This document shows, piece by piece, positions 27,562-37,900 of a stretch of DNA of 64,000 bases. Positions within the stretch are counted from its first letter, which is position 1; each line of letters starts with the position of its first letter. The notes beneath the pieces are model-generated. The model was not told where the DNA came from. It worked only from the letters and a program-made list of their open reading frames with translations, and searched no databases. The DNA is from Bacillota bacterium (lineage in GTDB: Bacteria; Bacillota; Bacilli; Alicyclobacillales; SLC66): the NCBI GenBank assembly GCA_021821055.1, contig JAKACX010000003.1, positions 36,156-100,155 of the forward strand, read 5' to 3'. Made by a program: the position numbers and the translations under genes.

Positions 27562-29115
27562 TCAATACGTGAATTGCGCCTGCGTGTTCGTCACGCTCGT
27601 GCCAGCCACTGTCGCGACGATCGCGTCGACCACATCACCATCATTGTCCGCAGTGCTGCTCGACGTGTAGTCGACTGTCGCCTGGCCGTTTGCCCCGGTC
27701 GGCAACTGCGTCACCGAAAGCGTCCCCGCCGCCTCGGAGGTCTCAGCCTGTGCCTCGGCCGACGTTCCCACGGATTGGCGAACCGAGAAGTTGACCATGG
27801 CGTTCGGCACCACATTGCCATACTGGTCCTTCACCGTGTACGTGACCGCCGACATCTGCGATGCGCCGACACCCGCCGCGGTCGTCGTCGAACTGGTGAT
27901 GCTGTAAGCCGCACCCGGATTGACCGTCAAGTCAAACTGCGGCCCGCTCACCGTTGTCCCGCCCGCGACAACGGAGATCGGCGCGCTGTCCGCCGCCGTG
28001 GTCGGCTGCAGTGTGACGCTGAACGCGCCGTTCGCGGCCGTCTGCGTCTGCGCGGAGACACCGTCCACGGTTACCGTGACGGGTGCGCCCGGAATGGCGG
28101 CGTCCGACGTGCTGTAAACAGAACCGGACACCGTGACATTCTGGCCAGCGGTGATCGTCCCTTGCGAAACCGACAGCGTGCTGTAGGACGGCGATACGCC
28201 CGAACCGCTCGGCGGCGTCGGCGTCACCGTCGTCAGCGTGCTCAGATACGCGCCGATATTCGTCAAACCGTGCAGCAACTCCACGCTCGCTTCATTGTAC
28301 GATCTCAACAGCGTCCAAAGAACGTGGGCGTTCTGTGGAGACACCTGGCCGCTGGAATCAGACTGGATGGCCGCCTCGACCCGCGCGTACAGCGCCGCGT
28401 AGCGCCCCTCGGCCGTCTGCAGCTTTGCCTGCATCTGTTGCAGGGACTTCGCGTCTCCACCGGACAGCGAATTCTCCATGTGGCCCAGGCCAAACGCGTG
28501 CAGGATGGCGTTCATCCACGCGACCGCGGCATGGTTGTGATCATCGCCCTTGCCGTGGTCGTCCTGGTGCTGCCGATCTGACGACCGGCTCGTATGCGCC
28601 TTGAGTTCAGAGATCAACTCTTTGACGTGCGAGACGAGGGAACGCAACTGCCCGGGCGACTTCACGGACGACATCTGCGCGATGTCGGCCTGAATCTGTT
28701 GCTCGATGGCCACGTCCGCCGCTGAATTCGCCTGCGGTTGCGCACTGGCCGTCGCGCTCATCTGGATGGCCGCCGCGAGTTCCGTCTGCACTTTCTGCTC
28801 GAGCGCCTGGATGGGCGGGTTGTAGTATGCCGCCGCCTTGCTCAATCCGGCCACGATGGCCTGCACCCGCACCTGAAAGCCAATCTTCTCGCCGTGATCC
28901 CCGCGATCGTGTTCCTTGTGGCTCTTGTATTTGTGATCATTCTGCTGCTGTTGGCCGTGCTGCTGTTGGCCGTGCTCATGTTGACTCTGGCCATGCTCAT
29001 GTTGACTCTGGCCGTGATGGCCCGAGTCGGCCATCGCGAATCCTGGCGCCAACGCCATCGTCATCGTAAGTGCTGCCGCCGCCGTCAAACCTGCCTTGCG
29101 CATTTTCCCGTTCAT
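27562..29115 (-). CDS. Secreted protein: His/Gln-rich N-terminus, helical region, C-terminal Ig-like/invasin-like domains
   Basis: ATG 29115 with GGGGGAGG SD; signal peptide; HHGQSQHEHGQSQHEHGQQQHGQQQQNDHKYKSHKEHDRGDHG; Ig-like GTITAGQNVTVSGSVYS..., YTVKDQYGNVVPNAMVNF. Confidence 0.78.
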   Translation of the reverse strand: MNGKMRKAGLTAAAALTMTMALAPGFAMADSGHHGQSQHEHGQSQHEHGQQQHGQQQQNDHKYKSHKEHDRGDHGEKIGFQVRVQAIVAGLSKAAAYYNPPIQALEQKVQTELAAAIQMSATASAQPQANSAADVAIEQQIQADIAQMSSVKSPGQLRSLVSHVKELISELKAHTSRSSDRQHQDDHGKGDDHNHAAVAWMNAILHAFGLGHMENSLSGGDAKSLQQMQAKLQTAEGRYAALYARVEAAIQSDSSGQVSPQNAHVLWTLLRSYNEASVELLHGLTNIGAYLSTLTTVTPTPPSGSGVSPSYSTLSVSQGTITAGQNVTVSGSVYSTSDAAIPGAPVTVTVDGVSAQTQTAANGAFSVTLQPTTAADSAPISVVAGGTTVSGPQFDLTVNPGAAYSITSSTTTAAGVGASQMSAVTYTVKDQYGNVVPNAMVNFSVRQSVGTSAEAQAETSEAAGTLSVTQLPTGANGQATVDYTSSSTADNDGDVVDAIVATVAGTSVTNTQAQFTY

Positions 29116-29417
29116 GAAAGTATGTCCTCCCCCTTTTGCGCCCAGTTCCATGAACTGGTGCGCATGTGTCGGCCACGCCAACGAATCTCCCACGTCCGCC
29201 CTGTGCTGTGGAGCGCGCTGCTGGCGGTGCATGTGCAGTGTCTCGGCAAGAACGTCTCGTCACAAGCATTCGCTGGAGGCCAATAGTTTGTGTCGGTCGA
29301 ATGATAAAAATATTTCTGCGCCGTAGCGCGGGCCCGCCGCCCCACCCGATTATTCGCGTCACCTTTATCTATTGATGCACTTCGGGCGCCGATTCACCGT
29401 CTAAGGAAACTATCATA

Positions 29418-29442
29418 CTCAGATTCCATTTATTGAGTTTTC
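29418..29442 (+). promoter_or_regulatory. Upstream element CTCAGATTCCATTTATTGAGTTTTC, shared with the paralog at 39.5 kb
   Basis: 23/27 identity with minus strand 39755-39781 (27-nt comparison). Confidence 0.45.
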
Positions 29443-29537
29443 GCTTTCGTATGTCTATGATGATGGAGTGGTTGTCCTTGTGCAAACTCTCACAGCCTAT
29501 CTGCTCCAATTTCATTCGACTCGGGGAGGGATTTTCG

Positions 29538-31109
29538 ATGCAGAACAAGCAGCATCCACCCAGACGGCTGCTGTCGCGGCACGCTGCGGTTTCCATTGCA
29601 CTCTCTGTCACTCTGCCCACGCTCGTCATCGCTCCCGCTGCATTCGCTGCAACAACCACCAGCGGGTCGATGTACCCGAACACGACCATCAACGGCACCG
29701 TTGGAGTCGCGTTCAGCGGGGTATCGCTGAGCAATTTCATCACCGGCGGGACGTCGCCATACGTGTGGTCCGTTCCGAAAATCGCGGGCACAGCCCCATC
29801 TGTGGTCGGCAGCGTGTATTCGAGCGCCACGCCGCAGACTGGCTCAGTGGTCGGCACGGTCTACGGGGTTCCGACCATGTTGGGCGCACCTTCAGCGACC
29901 TCTACGGTGACCGACAACGTGTACCAGCACAGCGTAACGGGCAATGTCTACGCGCTGTCGGGCGGCCCTACCGGCATCATGGTGTGGAGCGACGGCAACA
30001 TCTCGGGCACCCCTGCTTCTGCCAATACGATTCCGTTTGAGGGCGCCGTGACGGACGCAACCAACCACATGCTGAACGGGATGTATTCGCTCAAGATCGT
30101 TTCAGCGCCGTCGACCGTCACGACACCGACGACGACACCGACAACGACGCCTACGACAACGACGCCTACGACAACGCCGACCACCACACCGACCACCAAT
30201 CCATACGGCACACAGAGCTTCCAGACCACCGTGAACTCTTCCGCGTTTTCGCAAACCCTCACGACACTCGCCATCGCGTCAACTGGTGGAACGGTGAGCG
30301 CCCACACGACAAACAGTTCGATCAATGTCACCGTCGCGTCAGGCGCGTTTACCACCAGCCAGAATGTCACGGTCAGCCAGGCTCCCACGTCCACCGTGCA
30401 GGCGGGCATGCCGAGCGGCCAGACCGCAGTTGACGCGTTCGGTTTGAATTTCGGCGGAGCCACCCCGACGACGCCGGTCACGCTGTCCATCAGCAACAAG
30501 GCCATACCAACCTCGGCCCTCGTCTACCAGGTGCAGTCCAACGGCATGTGGACCCCCATTCCCGCTCAGGTGAGCAACGGGAAGCTGACGGTATCGGTCA
30601 CCAGCGCGCAGGACATCGTCATTGCCAACCCGCAGCTCGCGACCACGAACAGGCAGATCCTGTGGAATGGCCAACGCGAACAGACTGCACACGGATTTGT
30701 CGCCAAAGACCCGGCCAGCGGGGTCATGACGACGTACATGCCGATCTGGTATCTGATGCAAGTGCTCAAGAGTCAGAACATAACAAGCTCGTGGAACGGG
30801 AAAGTGTGGAACATGACGACGACAGGCTCGACGTTTACCCCGAGCCTGACCAACGCCACGCCGGGCAACGGAACCTACCAGATTGAAATCAATGGTCAAC
30901 TTGTCCAAAATGCCTACGGTCAGATTGCCGTCGATCCTGCGCATGGCAACAAGACAACGTACATGCCGATCTACTGGGTATTCCAGGCGCTCAGCCACCT
31001 CGGCTTGCACAGCACGTGGAACGGGGCATCCTGGAGCATCACGACGCCCACCTCCTCCTCTTCGTCCACGTCAGCCACGTCAGCCACGTCGACCACGTCG
31101 ACGACCTGA
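29538..31109 (+). CDS. Secreted protein with Thr/Pro linker and two C-terminal repeats (paralog of 37901-39523)
   Basis: ATG with GGGGAGGG SD, signal peptide, TTPTTTPTTT linker, repeats NRQILWNGQREQTAHGF..TTYMPIWYLMQVL and YQIEINGQLVQNAYGQIAVDPAHGNKTTYMPIYWVFQAL. Confidence 0.8.
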   Translation: MQNKQHPPRRLLSRHAAVSIALSVTLPTLVIAPAAFAATTTSGSMYPNTTINGTVGVAFSGVSLSNFITGGTSPYVWSVPKIAGTAPSVVGSVYSSATPQTGSVVGTVYGVPTMLGAPSATSTVTDNVYQHSVTGNVYALSGGPTGIMVWSDGNISGTPASANTIPFEGAVTDATNHMLNGMYSLKIVSAPSTVTTPTTTPTTTPTTTTPTTTPTTTPTTNPYGTQSFQTTVNSSAFSQTLTTLAIASTGGTVSAHTTNSSINVTVASGAFTTSQNVTVSQAPTSTVQAGMPSGQTAVDAFGLNFGGATPTTPVTLSISNKAIPTSALVYQVQSNGMWTPIPAQVSNGKLTVSVTSAQDIVIANPQLATTNRQILWNGQREQTAHGFVAKDPASGVMTTYMPIWYLMQVLKSQNITSSWNGKVWNMTTTGSTFTPSLTNATPGNGTYQIEINGQLVQNAYGQIAVDPAHGNKTTYMPIYWVFQALSHLGLHSTWNGASWSITTPTSSSSSTSATSATSTTSTT

Positions 31110-31163
31110 CGCTGATCCTATCCCGGGATTAACCGGGCCGCCACATCGCCGGTCGACGCATCA

Positions 31164-31202
31164 CGCAGAGAAAAGGCCGCGCCACGCGGCCTTTTCTCTG
31201 CG
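31164..31202. terminator. Strong terminator hairpin downstream of 29538-31109
   Basis: CGCAGAGAAAAGGCCGCG-CCA-CGCGGCCTTTTCTCTGCG, 18-bp perfect stem. Confidence 0.88.
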
Positions 31203-31991
31203 TGCGCGATTCTGTACGTATGGTCGCAGCACCCTCAGCAGCACCCTCAGCAGCACCAGAATTCTGCGACGACATGCGACAGTCAATCAAGTCAATACCT
31301 CACATCCAGGTTGCACGGCGTCGGTCGTGGTTTCGGTTCCGGGATCGGTCCCGAGGCCAGTGTCCCGGGGTCCGATTTGATGCGAGAAATTAGTTCACGC
31401 GGTAACTGAAGGAGTCCACAAGCCCGCCACGGAGACCCCCACGGGACGGATTCCAGCGGGCGCCTTTCGTCACTGTTTGGAAGTCTAAATTCCGAAGCGG
31501 GGAAAGACTCTCCTCACAGCACACAATGGAACCACCGACGAAGAGCGGCGCGTATGCGGTGAGCGACGCATCCACCAATCACCTTCGTCCCATGCCAGAA
31601 TGAGCGCGATCGCGTCGTGCGCGACGCCGAATTCGCGAGTCGGTGCATGAACGTCATTCCCCGCAGGATTCCCAGCGGGATTCACAGCGGGATTCCGATC
31701 GCATTCCCGGCGAGTCCAGACAGACGGGTGACCGCGCCTTTTCGGTGCGGCATCCGGTTTGAGGGATCTTGGAAGGTGCTGGAGAAGCATGATTGACGCT
31801 TGGCTTGGCAGACGACACAAGACCTGAAATTGTGCTTATAGTTCCTTTTATTACTAATTTCGAGCGATTTAGCGATAGGATTTGGGCCTATTTCCGAAAT
31901 AGAACTCGAAATGACATCTAATATGTAATTTATTGGGTGGCATAAGCCCAATTACTTGTGTTATCTCGGCAGCGACCATACCGCGCATCGC

Positions 31992-32055
31992 GCGCACCGT
32001 ACCCGCGCACCCCGCGCACCGTACCCGCGCACCCCGCGCACCGTACGCGCGCACC
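31992..32055. repeat. 22-bp tandem repeat, ~2.9 copies (GCGCACCGTACCCGCGCACCCC)
   Basis: Direct reading of copies at 31992, 32014 and 32036 (last partial/variant). Confidence 0.85.
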
Positions 32056-32145
32056 GCATGCCAGACAGAACGAGCGGCCCCCAACGAGGGGACCGCCCGC
32101 ACCACGCCACATCTGTTGCCTTGCCCTACCTTGCCCTGCTCCGGA

Positions 32146-35082
32146 TCACGTCGTGGACGCCGTCGCCGCCACGAGAGCCGTGGTGTTGTTCGGGTTCACA
32201 TAGTACACCGGGATTCCGCTGCTGCCGGCCGGAATCTGCACCGAGCTTACCGTGGCGCCGGCCGCACTCAGTCGGAAGCTTCCGCCCGCGCCGCCATCGC
32301 TCAGGTTGAACGTCTGCGCCGTCGAACCCTCGATCACCGAGTTACCCTGCGAGTCGACAGGCCGCAGGAAGAGTTGCACAGGCTGGTTCGCCGTCACCGA
32401 CAACTCGTTGGCGCTCGTGACCTCCTGGCCGGACGAGTTGAACAGCGCCGCGCCAACCGCCGGGCCCGGGACGATGTTCATCGTCGCGCTGCCCGTCACA
32501 TTGCCCGTTCCGACGCTCAGATCCTGGACCTGCATCGTCGCCGGCCCGGCTTGAGCGGCCGTGGCGGTAAACGTCACCGTTCCCGCTGAGGACCCGGACG
32601 TCGGCACGGTAACGTCATACACATTGGCTGTGGCTGTCGCCGTGATGCCGGAACCCTGCGGGTTGCTCAGTCCGGCCGGAAGTGTGACCTGCAGCAGGTC
32701 ACCGTTCGTGCTCGCATTGCCATACGCGTCGGTCGGCGTGATGTTGACCGTCACCGTGTCGCCCGCTTGCGCGGTGGTCGGACTGTTCAGGTACACCGCG
32801 TTGTTGCCGGCGTGGGTTGCCGTGTCCTGCATGGCAATCTTCAGCGCCGTGGGCACGATGCTGACCATTGAGATCTTGACCGGGGCGACGGAGACCGACT
32901 GCCCGTTCACCTGGTTGGCCGACACGTTCCACGCATCGCCCGCCAGATGGCTGCCCACAAACGGCATGGTGATCTGGCCGCTTGAATTGCTGCTCGCCGT
33001 CACGGTTCCCGAGGTGGAACCGTTCAGGGTCGCGGTGTCGCTGCCCGCCGCGTTGCTGACGACGAACTGCACGGGAACGCCGGACTGCGCCACCGGGTTG
33101 CCATACGTGTCCTCAACCTGCGCAACGATGTTCATCGTGTTGCTGGCGATCGGCAGGTCCACATTCGCCGTGGGCGACGTGAACGCCACTTTCGCCGCGG
33201 CCGCCGCCTGGATTGTGAAGTTTGCGCTGGCCGGCGTGAGGTTGTCGCTCGAGAAGACCTTCAGCGTGTAGCTGCCCGCTTTGGTTCCGGTGACGGTAAT
33301 CGTGCCGCCCGAGACCTGCGCCGTCACGCCGGAGGTGATCTGCGTGTTGCCCTGCCAGACCTGCGCTGTGAAACCGCTGTTGTTCGGATCGGACACGGTG
33401 TTTCCGTTCGCATCCACCGTCGTCGCATCGAACACGCCGCCGCTCGACCCCGCCGTGATGGTGCTGCTGCTGTTCGGATTCACCGCAACGTGCACTGCCG
33501 CCGGACTGCCCACAACGGTCGACTGGATATTCGCCGTCCCGGTCTGCAGCCCTTGCGACGTCGCCGTCACCGTGATCGTCCCAGACTGTCCTTGCACCGA
33601 CTGCAGCACGCCGGAAACCGCGGAGTTCGACGAACCGTTGCCCACGTACGCCGTGCTGGTCGCCGTGCTGGTCGTGAACTGGCCAGGGCCGGAAATCGCC
33701 AGGGTCACAGGATACACGCCGCTCAGCATCGGCTCGCCATTTTGGTCGAGCACCTGCACTGTGAACGCGTCCTGCGTCGACTGGTTGTTCTCGACGGTCG
33801 TGGCCGCAGGCACGACCTTGAGCGAGGTCGCCTGCTGCGCAACCTCCGTCACGGACACCTGCGCCGAAGCCGCCTGGCCGTTGGTCTGCAACGGCTGGGC
33901 CGAGCCCGTCGCAACGATGTTCGAACCCGTGATCGTATCGGACGTGCCAGCGTTCGTGTTCGCCTTCAGGTTGATTTTCGCCACGCCGTTCGTGACCGGG
34001 ACGTTCGTCACGGTGTTGGCGGTCGTACCCGAACTGGTCACCAACTGTCCATTGGTGTCCGAGAAGGTCATGGTGCCGTTGAAGCTCGTCACCGGATTGC
34101 CCGCCGCGTCGACGATCGTCGCAATCACCGTGTCGCCCGCCTGGCCGTCCGCCACAAAGGACGACTGGCTCGTGGACAGCTTCACGCCGCTCGCCTGACC
34201 GTACACCGTGATGGTCAGCGGAGCCGAGGTCACGCCGTCAATCGTCGCGGTGACGTTGTACGTGCCCGCCGCAGTCGCGACAAACTGGCCGCTGCTGCTG
34301 ACAAACGCGTTTTGCGTCGCCGCCCCGTTGCTGGTGACCGCATAAGTTACCGGCGCGGAGCCATAATTATAAGGATTGCCGCTCGCGTCCTTCATGGAGA
34401 CCGACAGCGCCTCGTTGCTGTTCATCGCCATCTGTGACGCGCCGGTCAGCGAGACCGTCGCTCCCGACGGCACCTGGCCCTGCGTCTCAAACTTGAGGAT
34501 GTTCGCCAGGACGACCGCCGCGCTGGCGCGGTTCAGGTAGATCTGGTTCTGGCTCGACGGAATGCCGTTGAACAGTCCGATCGACTTTGCGTACGCCAGA
34601 GGCGCCATGCCGTTGGTCGTCTTGATCAGGCCGGCCTGCTCGAATGCCGCGACGAAGAATGACGCCGCGTCGCCCCAGGATGCGTGAAAGTTTTCGTTGA
34701 AGCGGCCGTGCAGTTTCACATTGATCCAGTAGGGTTTGATCCAGCCCGCCTGCTGTGCGGCCCCGATGTAGTTGTAATCCCAGTTGCGCGGAGGGATGTC
34801 GGCGTAGTACTGCGCGTGCGCCACCGGCTCCACATGCGTCACGCTCTTGGCCACGTTCAGGAAATAAGCCAGGAACTGACCTCTGGTGACAGGCGCGTTC
34901 GGAAGAAATGTCCCATTGCTGAAGCCATGAATGAAGCCCTGCTGCGTGAGTGTGATGATGTCCTGCTGGGCGAAGTTGCCGCTGATGTCCGTGTAATTCG
35001 CGGTCGTCGCCGCGAACGCCATCGGAGCGAAATTACCCACGAGCAGAGCCGCCGCGGCGATACCGGTAAGCGTGCGTTTCAT
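32146..35082 (-). CDS. SLH-domain surface/S-layer-like protein with multiple Ig-like domains
   Basis: Signal peptide; N-terminal SLH-like repeats (FAQQDIITLTQQGFIHGFSNGTFLPNAPVTRGQFLAYFL...); long Ser/Thr/Ala/Val-rich Ig-like body; ATG 35082 with GGAGAG SD. Confidence 0.88.
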   Translation of the reverse strand: MKRTLTGIAAAALLVGNFAPMAFAATTANYTDISGNFAQQDIITLTQQGFIHGFSNGTFLPNAPVTRGQFLAYFLNVAKSVTHVEPVAHAQYYADIPPRNWDYNYIGAAQQAGWIKPYWINVKLHGRFNENFHASWGDAASFFVAAFEQAGLIKTTNGMAPLAYAKSIGLFNGIPSSQNQIYLNRASAAVVLANILKFETQGQVPSGATVSLTGASQMAMNSNEALSVSMKDASGNPYNYGSAPVTYAVTSNGAATQNAFVSSSGQFVATAAGTYNVTATIDGVTSAPLTITVYGQASGVKLSTSQSSFVADGQAGDTVIATIVDAAGNPVTSFNGTMTFSDTNGQLVTSSGTTANTVTNVPVTNGVAKINLKANTNAGTSDTITGSNIVATGSAQPLQTNGQAASAQVSVTEVAQQATSLKVVPAATTVENNQSTQDAFTVQVLDQNGEPMLSGVYPVTLAISGPGQFTTSTATSTAYVGNGSSNSAVSGVLQSVQGQSGTITVTATSQGLQTGTANIQSTVVGSPAAVHVAVNPNSSSTITAGSSGGVFDATTVDANGNTVSDPNNSGFTAQVWQGNTQITSGVTAQVSGGTITVTGTKAGSYTLKVFSSDNLTPASANFTIQAAAAAKVAFTSPTANVDLPIASNTMNIVAQVEDTYGNPVAQSGVPVQFVVSNAAGSDTATLNGSTSGTVTASSNSSGQITMPFVGSHLAGDAWNVSANQVNGQSVSVAPVKISMVSIVPTALKIAMQDTATHAGNNAVYLNSPTTAQAGDTVTVNITPTDAYGNASTNGDLLQVTLPAGLSNPQGSGITATATANVYDVTVPTSGSSAGTVTFTATAAQAGPATMQVQDLSVGTGNVTGSATMNIVPGPAVGAALFNSSGQEVTSANELSVTANQPVQLFLRPVDSQGNSVIEGSTAQTFNLSDGGAGGSFRLSAAGATVSSVQIPAGSSGIPVYYVNPNNTTALVAATASTT

Positions 35083-35172
35083 TTCGATGAACTCTCCTCT
35101 CGTTCGGGTCAATGAATGCCCCGTGTTCACGCAACCCATCATACGGGGGCCGCGGATAGAATACTAGCGCCA

Positions 35173-36573
35173 TTAAGTCGCTAGCGCGGTACAATGTGCC
35201 TTGATGTCCTGCCAGTTGACAAACCGGCGCACCACGTCTTCCTCCACCAGGGATGAACCGCGCTGTACTTCGATGAACGTGAGCTGAGTCTGCGCGCGGA
35301 TCGCGTGCCACTGGTCGGGCAAGACGCGAACGACATCTCCGGGTGCAATTTCCACCCGCTGTGTACCGAGGAACAGTTCGCCCGTCCCTTCAATCGCAGT
35401 CCACACCTCTGTGCGCATGAGATGCTTGTGGTAGCTTATGTTTCTGCCCGCTGAGAGCACGACGGTCTTGGTCAAGACCTCGGTCCCGTCTGCGAGCTTT
35501 GTGTAGTCCAGCACGCGGTAGTGACCCCAGCGCCGTTCCTCGTACATCGGGCGTTCCGGATACCGCAGCAGCCCCAACGCGCGCTTCAGTTGTCCGCTTT
35601 GCGATTTGTCCGCCGCCAGAATGCCGTCCGGCGTCGCCACCACCATCACATCCTGCAGGCCGATCGCTACCAGCGGGATGCCCAGTTCATTAATGACGTG
35701 CGTACCGACGCATTCGACGGCGACGCCAAGGCCCGCGACTTGCCCGGACATCTCGCCGGACAGTGTCTCCCATGTTCCGAGGTCCTTCCACGCGCCGCCG
35801 TATGCGGCAGCCACGACCGATTCCGCCTGCTCGACCACTTCATAGTCAAAACTGCGCGATACCACTTCATCATAGTGCGCGCACAACTCCCCGTAACTAT
35901 ATGGATACTCTTTCCGTCTTAAAATCTCCTTTATATAGCCGGCGCGAAAACAGAAGACGCCGCAATTCCACAACGCGCCCCCGGCCATCAGCCTCTCCGC
36001 CGCCGCGCGTTCCGGCTTCTCGACAAACGCCTCCACACGCATGTACCCGCGGGGCTCCCCATGCGCGACGTTCCCGTCCGCGGCGTGGCGCGCCACCTTG
36101 ATGTACCCGAACTTGCCCGACGGTTCCGTGGGCTCGACCCCGAGCAGCGCAAGATCCGCGCCCGACGCGCGCAGGTCAAACTCCAGGTCGACGAGCGCGG
36201 CAAAATAACCGTCCTCCACGTACGGATCCACCGGAAGAACGATGATCGCCTCGTCGTCCGGCACACCGCACACGTCGGTGAGATACAGCGTCGCCAGGGC
36301 GATGGCGGCAAACGTGTCCCGCCGCGCCGGCTCGACGATCAAGGGCACGTCTCCCACCTGCGATTCGATCATCTCCACCTGCGCCTTCGACGCGCAGATG
36401 TACGCGTCGCCCGCCAGACCGGCGCGTTCCAATTGGCGCCACACGCGCTGCACCATCGACTGCATCGAACCCTCGCCATCGGTCAATACCTTCAGGAACT
36501 GCTTCGACCGACTGTCGTTCGACATCGGCCAGAGCCGCTTGCCAGATCCACCGGACAGCAGAACGAGTTTCAT
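35173..36573 (-). CDS. manC: Mannose-1-phosphate guanylyltransferase, ManC-type with C-terminal cupin
   Basis: MKLVLLSGGSGKRLWPMSNDSRSKQFL; EKPERAAAERLMAGGALWNCGVFCFRAGYI; cupin ISYHKHLMRTEVWTAIEGTGELFL. Confidence 0.93.
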   Translation of the reverse strand: MKLVLLSGGSGKRLWPMSNDSRSKQFLKVLTDGEGSMQSMVQRVWRQLERAGLAGDAYICASKAQVEMIESQVGDVPLIVEPARRDTFAAIALATLYLTDVCGVPDDEAIIVLPVDPYVEDGYFAALVDLEFDLRASGADLALLGVEPTEPSGKFGYIKVARHAADGNVAHGEPRGYMRVEAFVEKPERAAAERLMAGGALWNCGVFCFRAGYIKEILRRKEYPYSYGELCAHYDEVVSRSFDYEVVEQAESVVAAAYGGAWKDLGTWETLSGEMSGQVAGLGVAVECVGTHVINELGIPLVAIGLQDVMVVATPDGILAADKSQSGQLKRALGLLRYPERPMYEERRWGHYRVLDYTKLADGTEVLTKTVVLSAGRNISYHKHLMRTEVWTAIEGTGELFLGTQRVEIAPGDVVRVLPDQWHAIRAQTQLTFIEVQRGSSLVEEDVVRRFVNWQDIKAHCTALAT

Positions 36574-36797
36574 CTCCGCACCCCCTCCGAATCCGCGTCA
36601 TTCCCGCACGTCCCAATTATATCACGGACTTGCGGAATTCTAGCACAATCTGGAAAGTAATCTGCGAAGATTTGTGGCTTTGTTCGCGAGCTCGGGCGCC
36701 CGTCCGCCATCCGCCATCCGCCGCACGCCCGCGCGGCCCAGGCTTGTCCATCCGGTCACCGGGGAACGGTGCCGGAGGCAGGACCGCGCGCCGCCGC

Positions 36798-37691
36798 TCA
36801 CGCGTCCTTCGCTGGCCCCCCGCCTGTGCCGCCGCTTCCGCCGCCTGCCACTCCTCCCCCGTTGCCCGCCGTCTTCGCGGACGCCTGCCTCATGAGAAAC
36901 GCGCTGCCCGTGACGCGCGACGCGAAGATCTCCGTCAGTTGCGCGGCGAATTTCTCATTGTATCCCCCGAAGAAGGCGACCAGCACATAGAACAGCCAGC
37001 CGGTTCCGGCATGCGCTGTGGACAGTCCGCCGCCGGTCACGCTCTGCGCGAGAAACAGCGCAATGTTGGCCACAAACGCGCCCATCACGCCGCCAGTGAT
37101 CGGTTTGACGACGTACCACAGGAGCGCGTCGCGATCCAGCGTCCGGTGCAGCGCCCCGACATAGAGACTGTAGAGACTGTACACCGACCCTCCGACAGCC
37201 GCCGCCAGAAAGCTGAGCACAGCGGCCCCCACAGCACCCGCACCGCCGACTCCCGCCGCGCCGCCCGCACCTGCGCCGTGTACGACCGCCGCGCCAAAGC
37301 CCGCCGGGCTCAAAACTCCCACCGCCGTCCACGCCGCGGCGAGCCATCCGACGCCCGCAACCGCCAGCGCGACCACAGCAAATTCGTACAGCGCCAGCCA
37401 CCAGACCGTGCGCGAGGAGGAGAACGCCGCGCAGTCGGCCGCGTGCGCCGCCGCGTTCTCCGCCCTCGCGACCGCATCCACCCACGCAGACACTGCCGCA
37501 AGATCGCCCGACTGTGGCGCCGCATCCAGCGCCGCCTTGTACAGCGCGCCCACGGCCGGCGGCAAGACCCCCCGCTCCGCAAGCTGCTGAACCTGCGCGT
37601 CGACCCGCACGAAGCGACCGTCCCACTCCGCCTTCAGATCCGCCAGAACCAGTGTCTCCGGCGCCCCTTCGCCCGCCTGTCCACCCATCAT
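36798..37691 (-). CDS. Hypothetical Ala/Gly-rich membrane protein (~297 aa)
   Basis: ATG 37691 with GGAGG SD; several hydrophobic segments; downstream of ManC/SLH block. Confidence 0.65.
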   Translation of the reverse strand: MMGGQAGEGAPETLVLADLKAEWDGRFVRVDAQVQQLAERGVLPPAVGALYKAALDAAPQSGDLAAVSAWVDAVARAENAAAHAADCAAFSSSRTVWWLALYEFAVVALAVAGVGWLAAAWTAVGVLSPAGFGAAVVHGAGAGGAAGVGGAGAVGAAVLSFLAAAVGGSVYSLYSLYVGALHRTLDRDALLWYVVKPITGGVMGAFVANIALFLAQSVTGGGLSTAHAGTGWLFYVLVAFFGGYNEKFAAQLTEIFASRVTGSAFLMRQASAKTAGNGGGVAGGGSGGTGGGPAKDA

Positions 37692-37837
37692 CGCGATCCA
37701 CCTCCACCATGCAACAGTGTATGAGCATCGCGCGTCGGGGGACACTGGTCCGTCCACGATTCAGCCGGTTCACGACTGCCGGGCAAAGTCCTCAAGGCCA
37801 GCGCCGTTCTGCGGCGCCGGGACCGGACGCGCAATCG

Positions 37838-37869
37838 AAAAAAGGGCCGCGCAGGCGCGCGACCCTTTC
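37838..37869 (-). terminator. Terminator for the 37901-39523 gene
   Basis: Minus strand AAAGGGTCGCGCG-CCT-GCGCGGCCCTTTTTT. Confidence 0.8.
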
Positions 37870-37900
37870 TCGCAAACTGGTTCCTCACCCCAACCTGGCC

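Noticed and set aside
31992-32055. Possible CRISPR array
   Set aside because: 22-bp units abut without unique spacers; no cas genes seen
32071-32097. Terminator for the SLH gene (GCGGCCCC..GGGGaCCGC)
   Set aside because: Imperfect stem and no T-run on the minus strand; not strong enough to call
33490-34437. 315-aa plus-strand ORF (Arg/His-rich)
   Set aside because: Antisense to the Ig-like body of the SLH protein; frame shadow of repetitive GC-rich coding sequence
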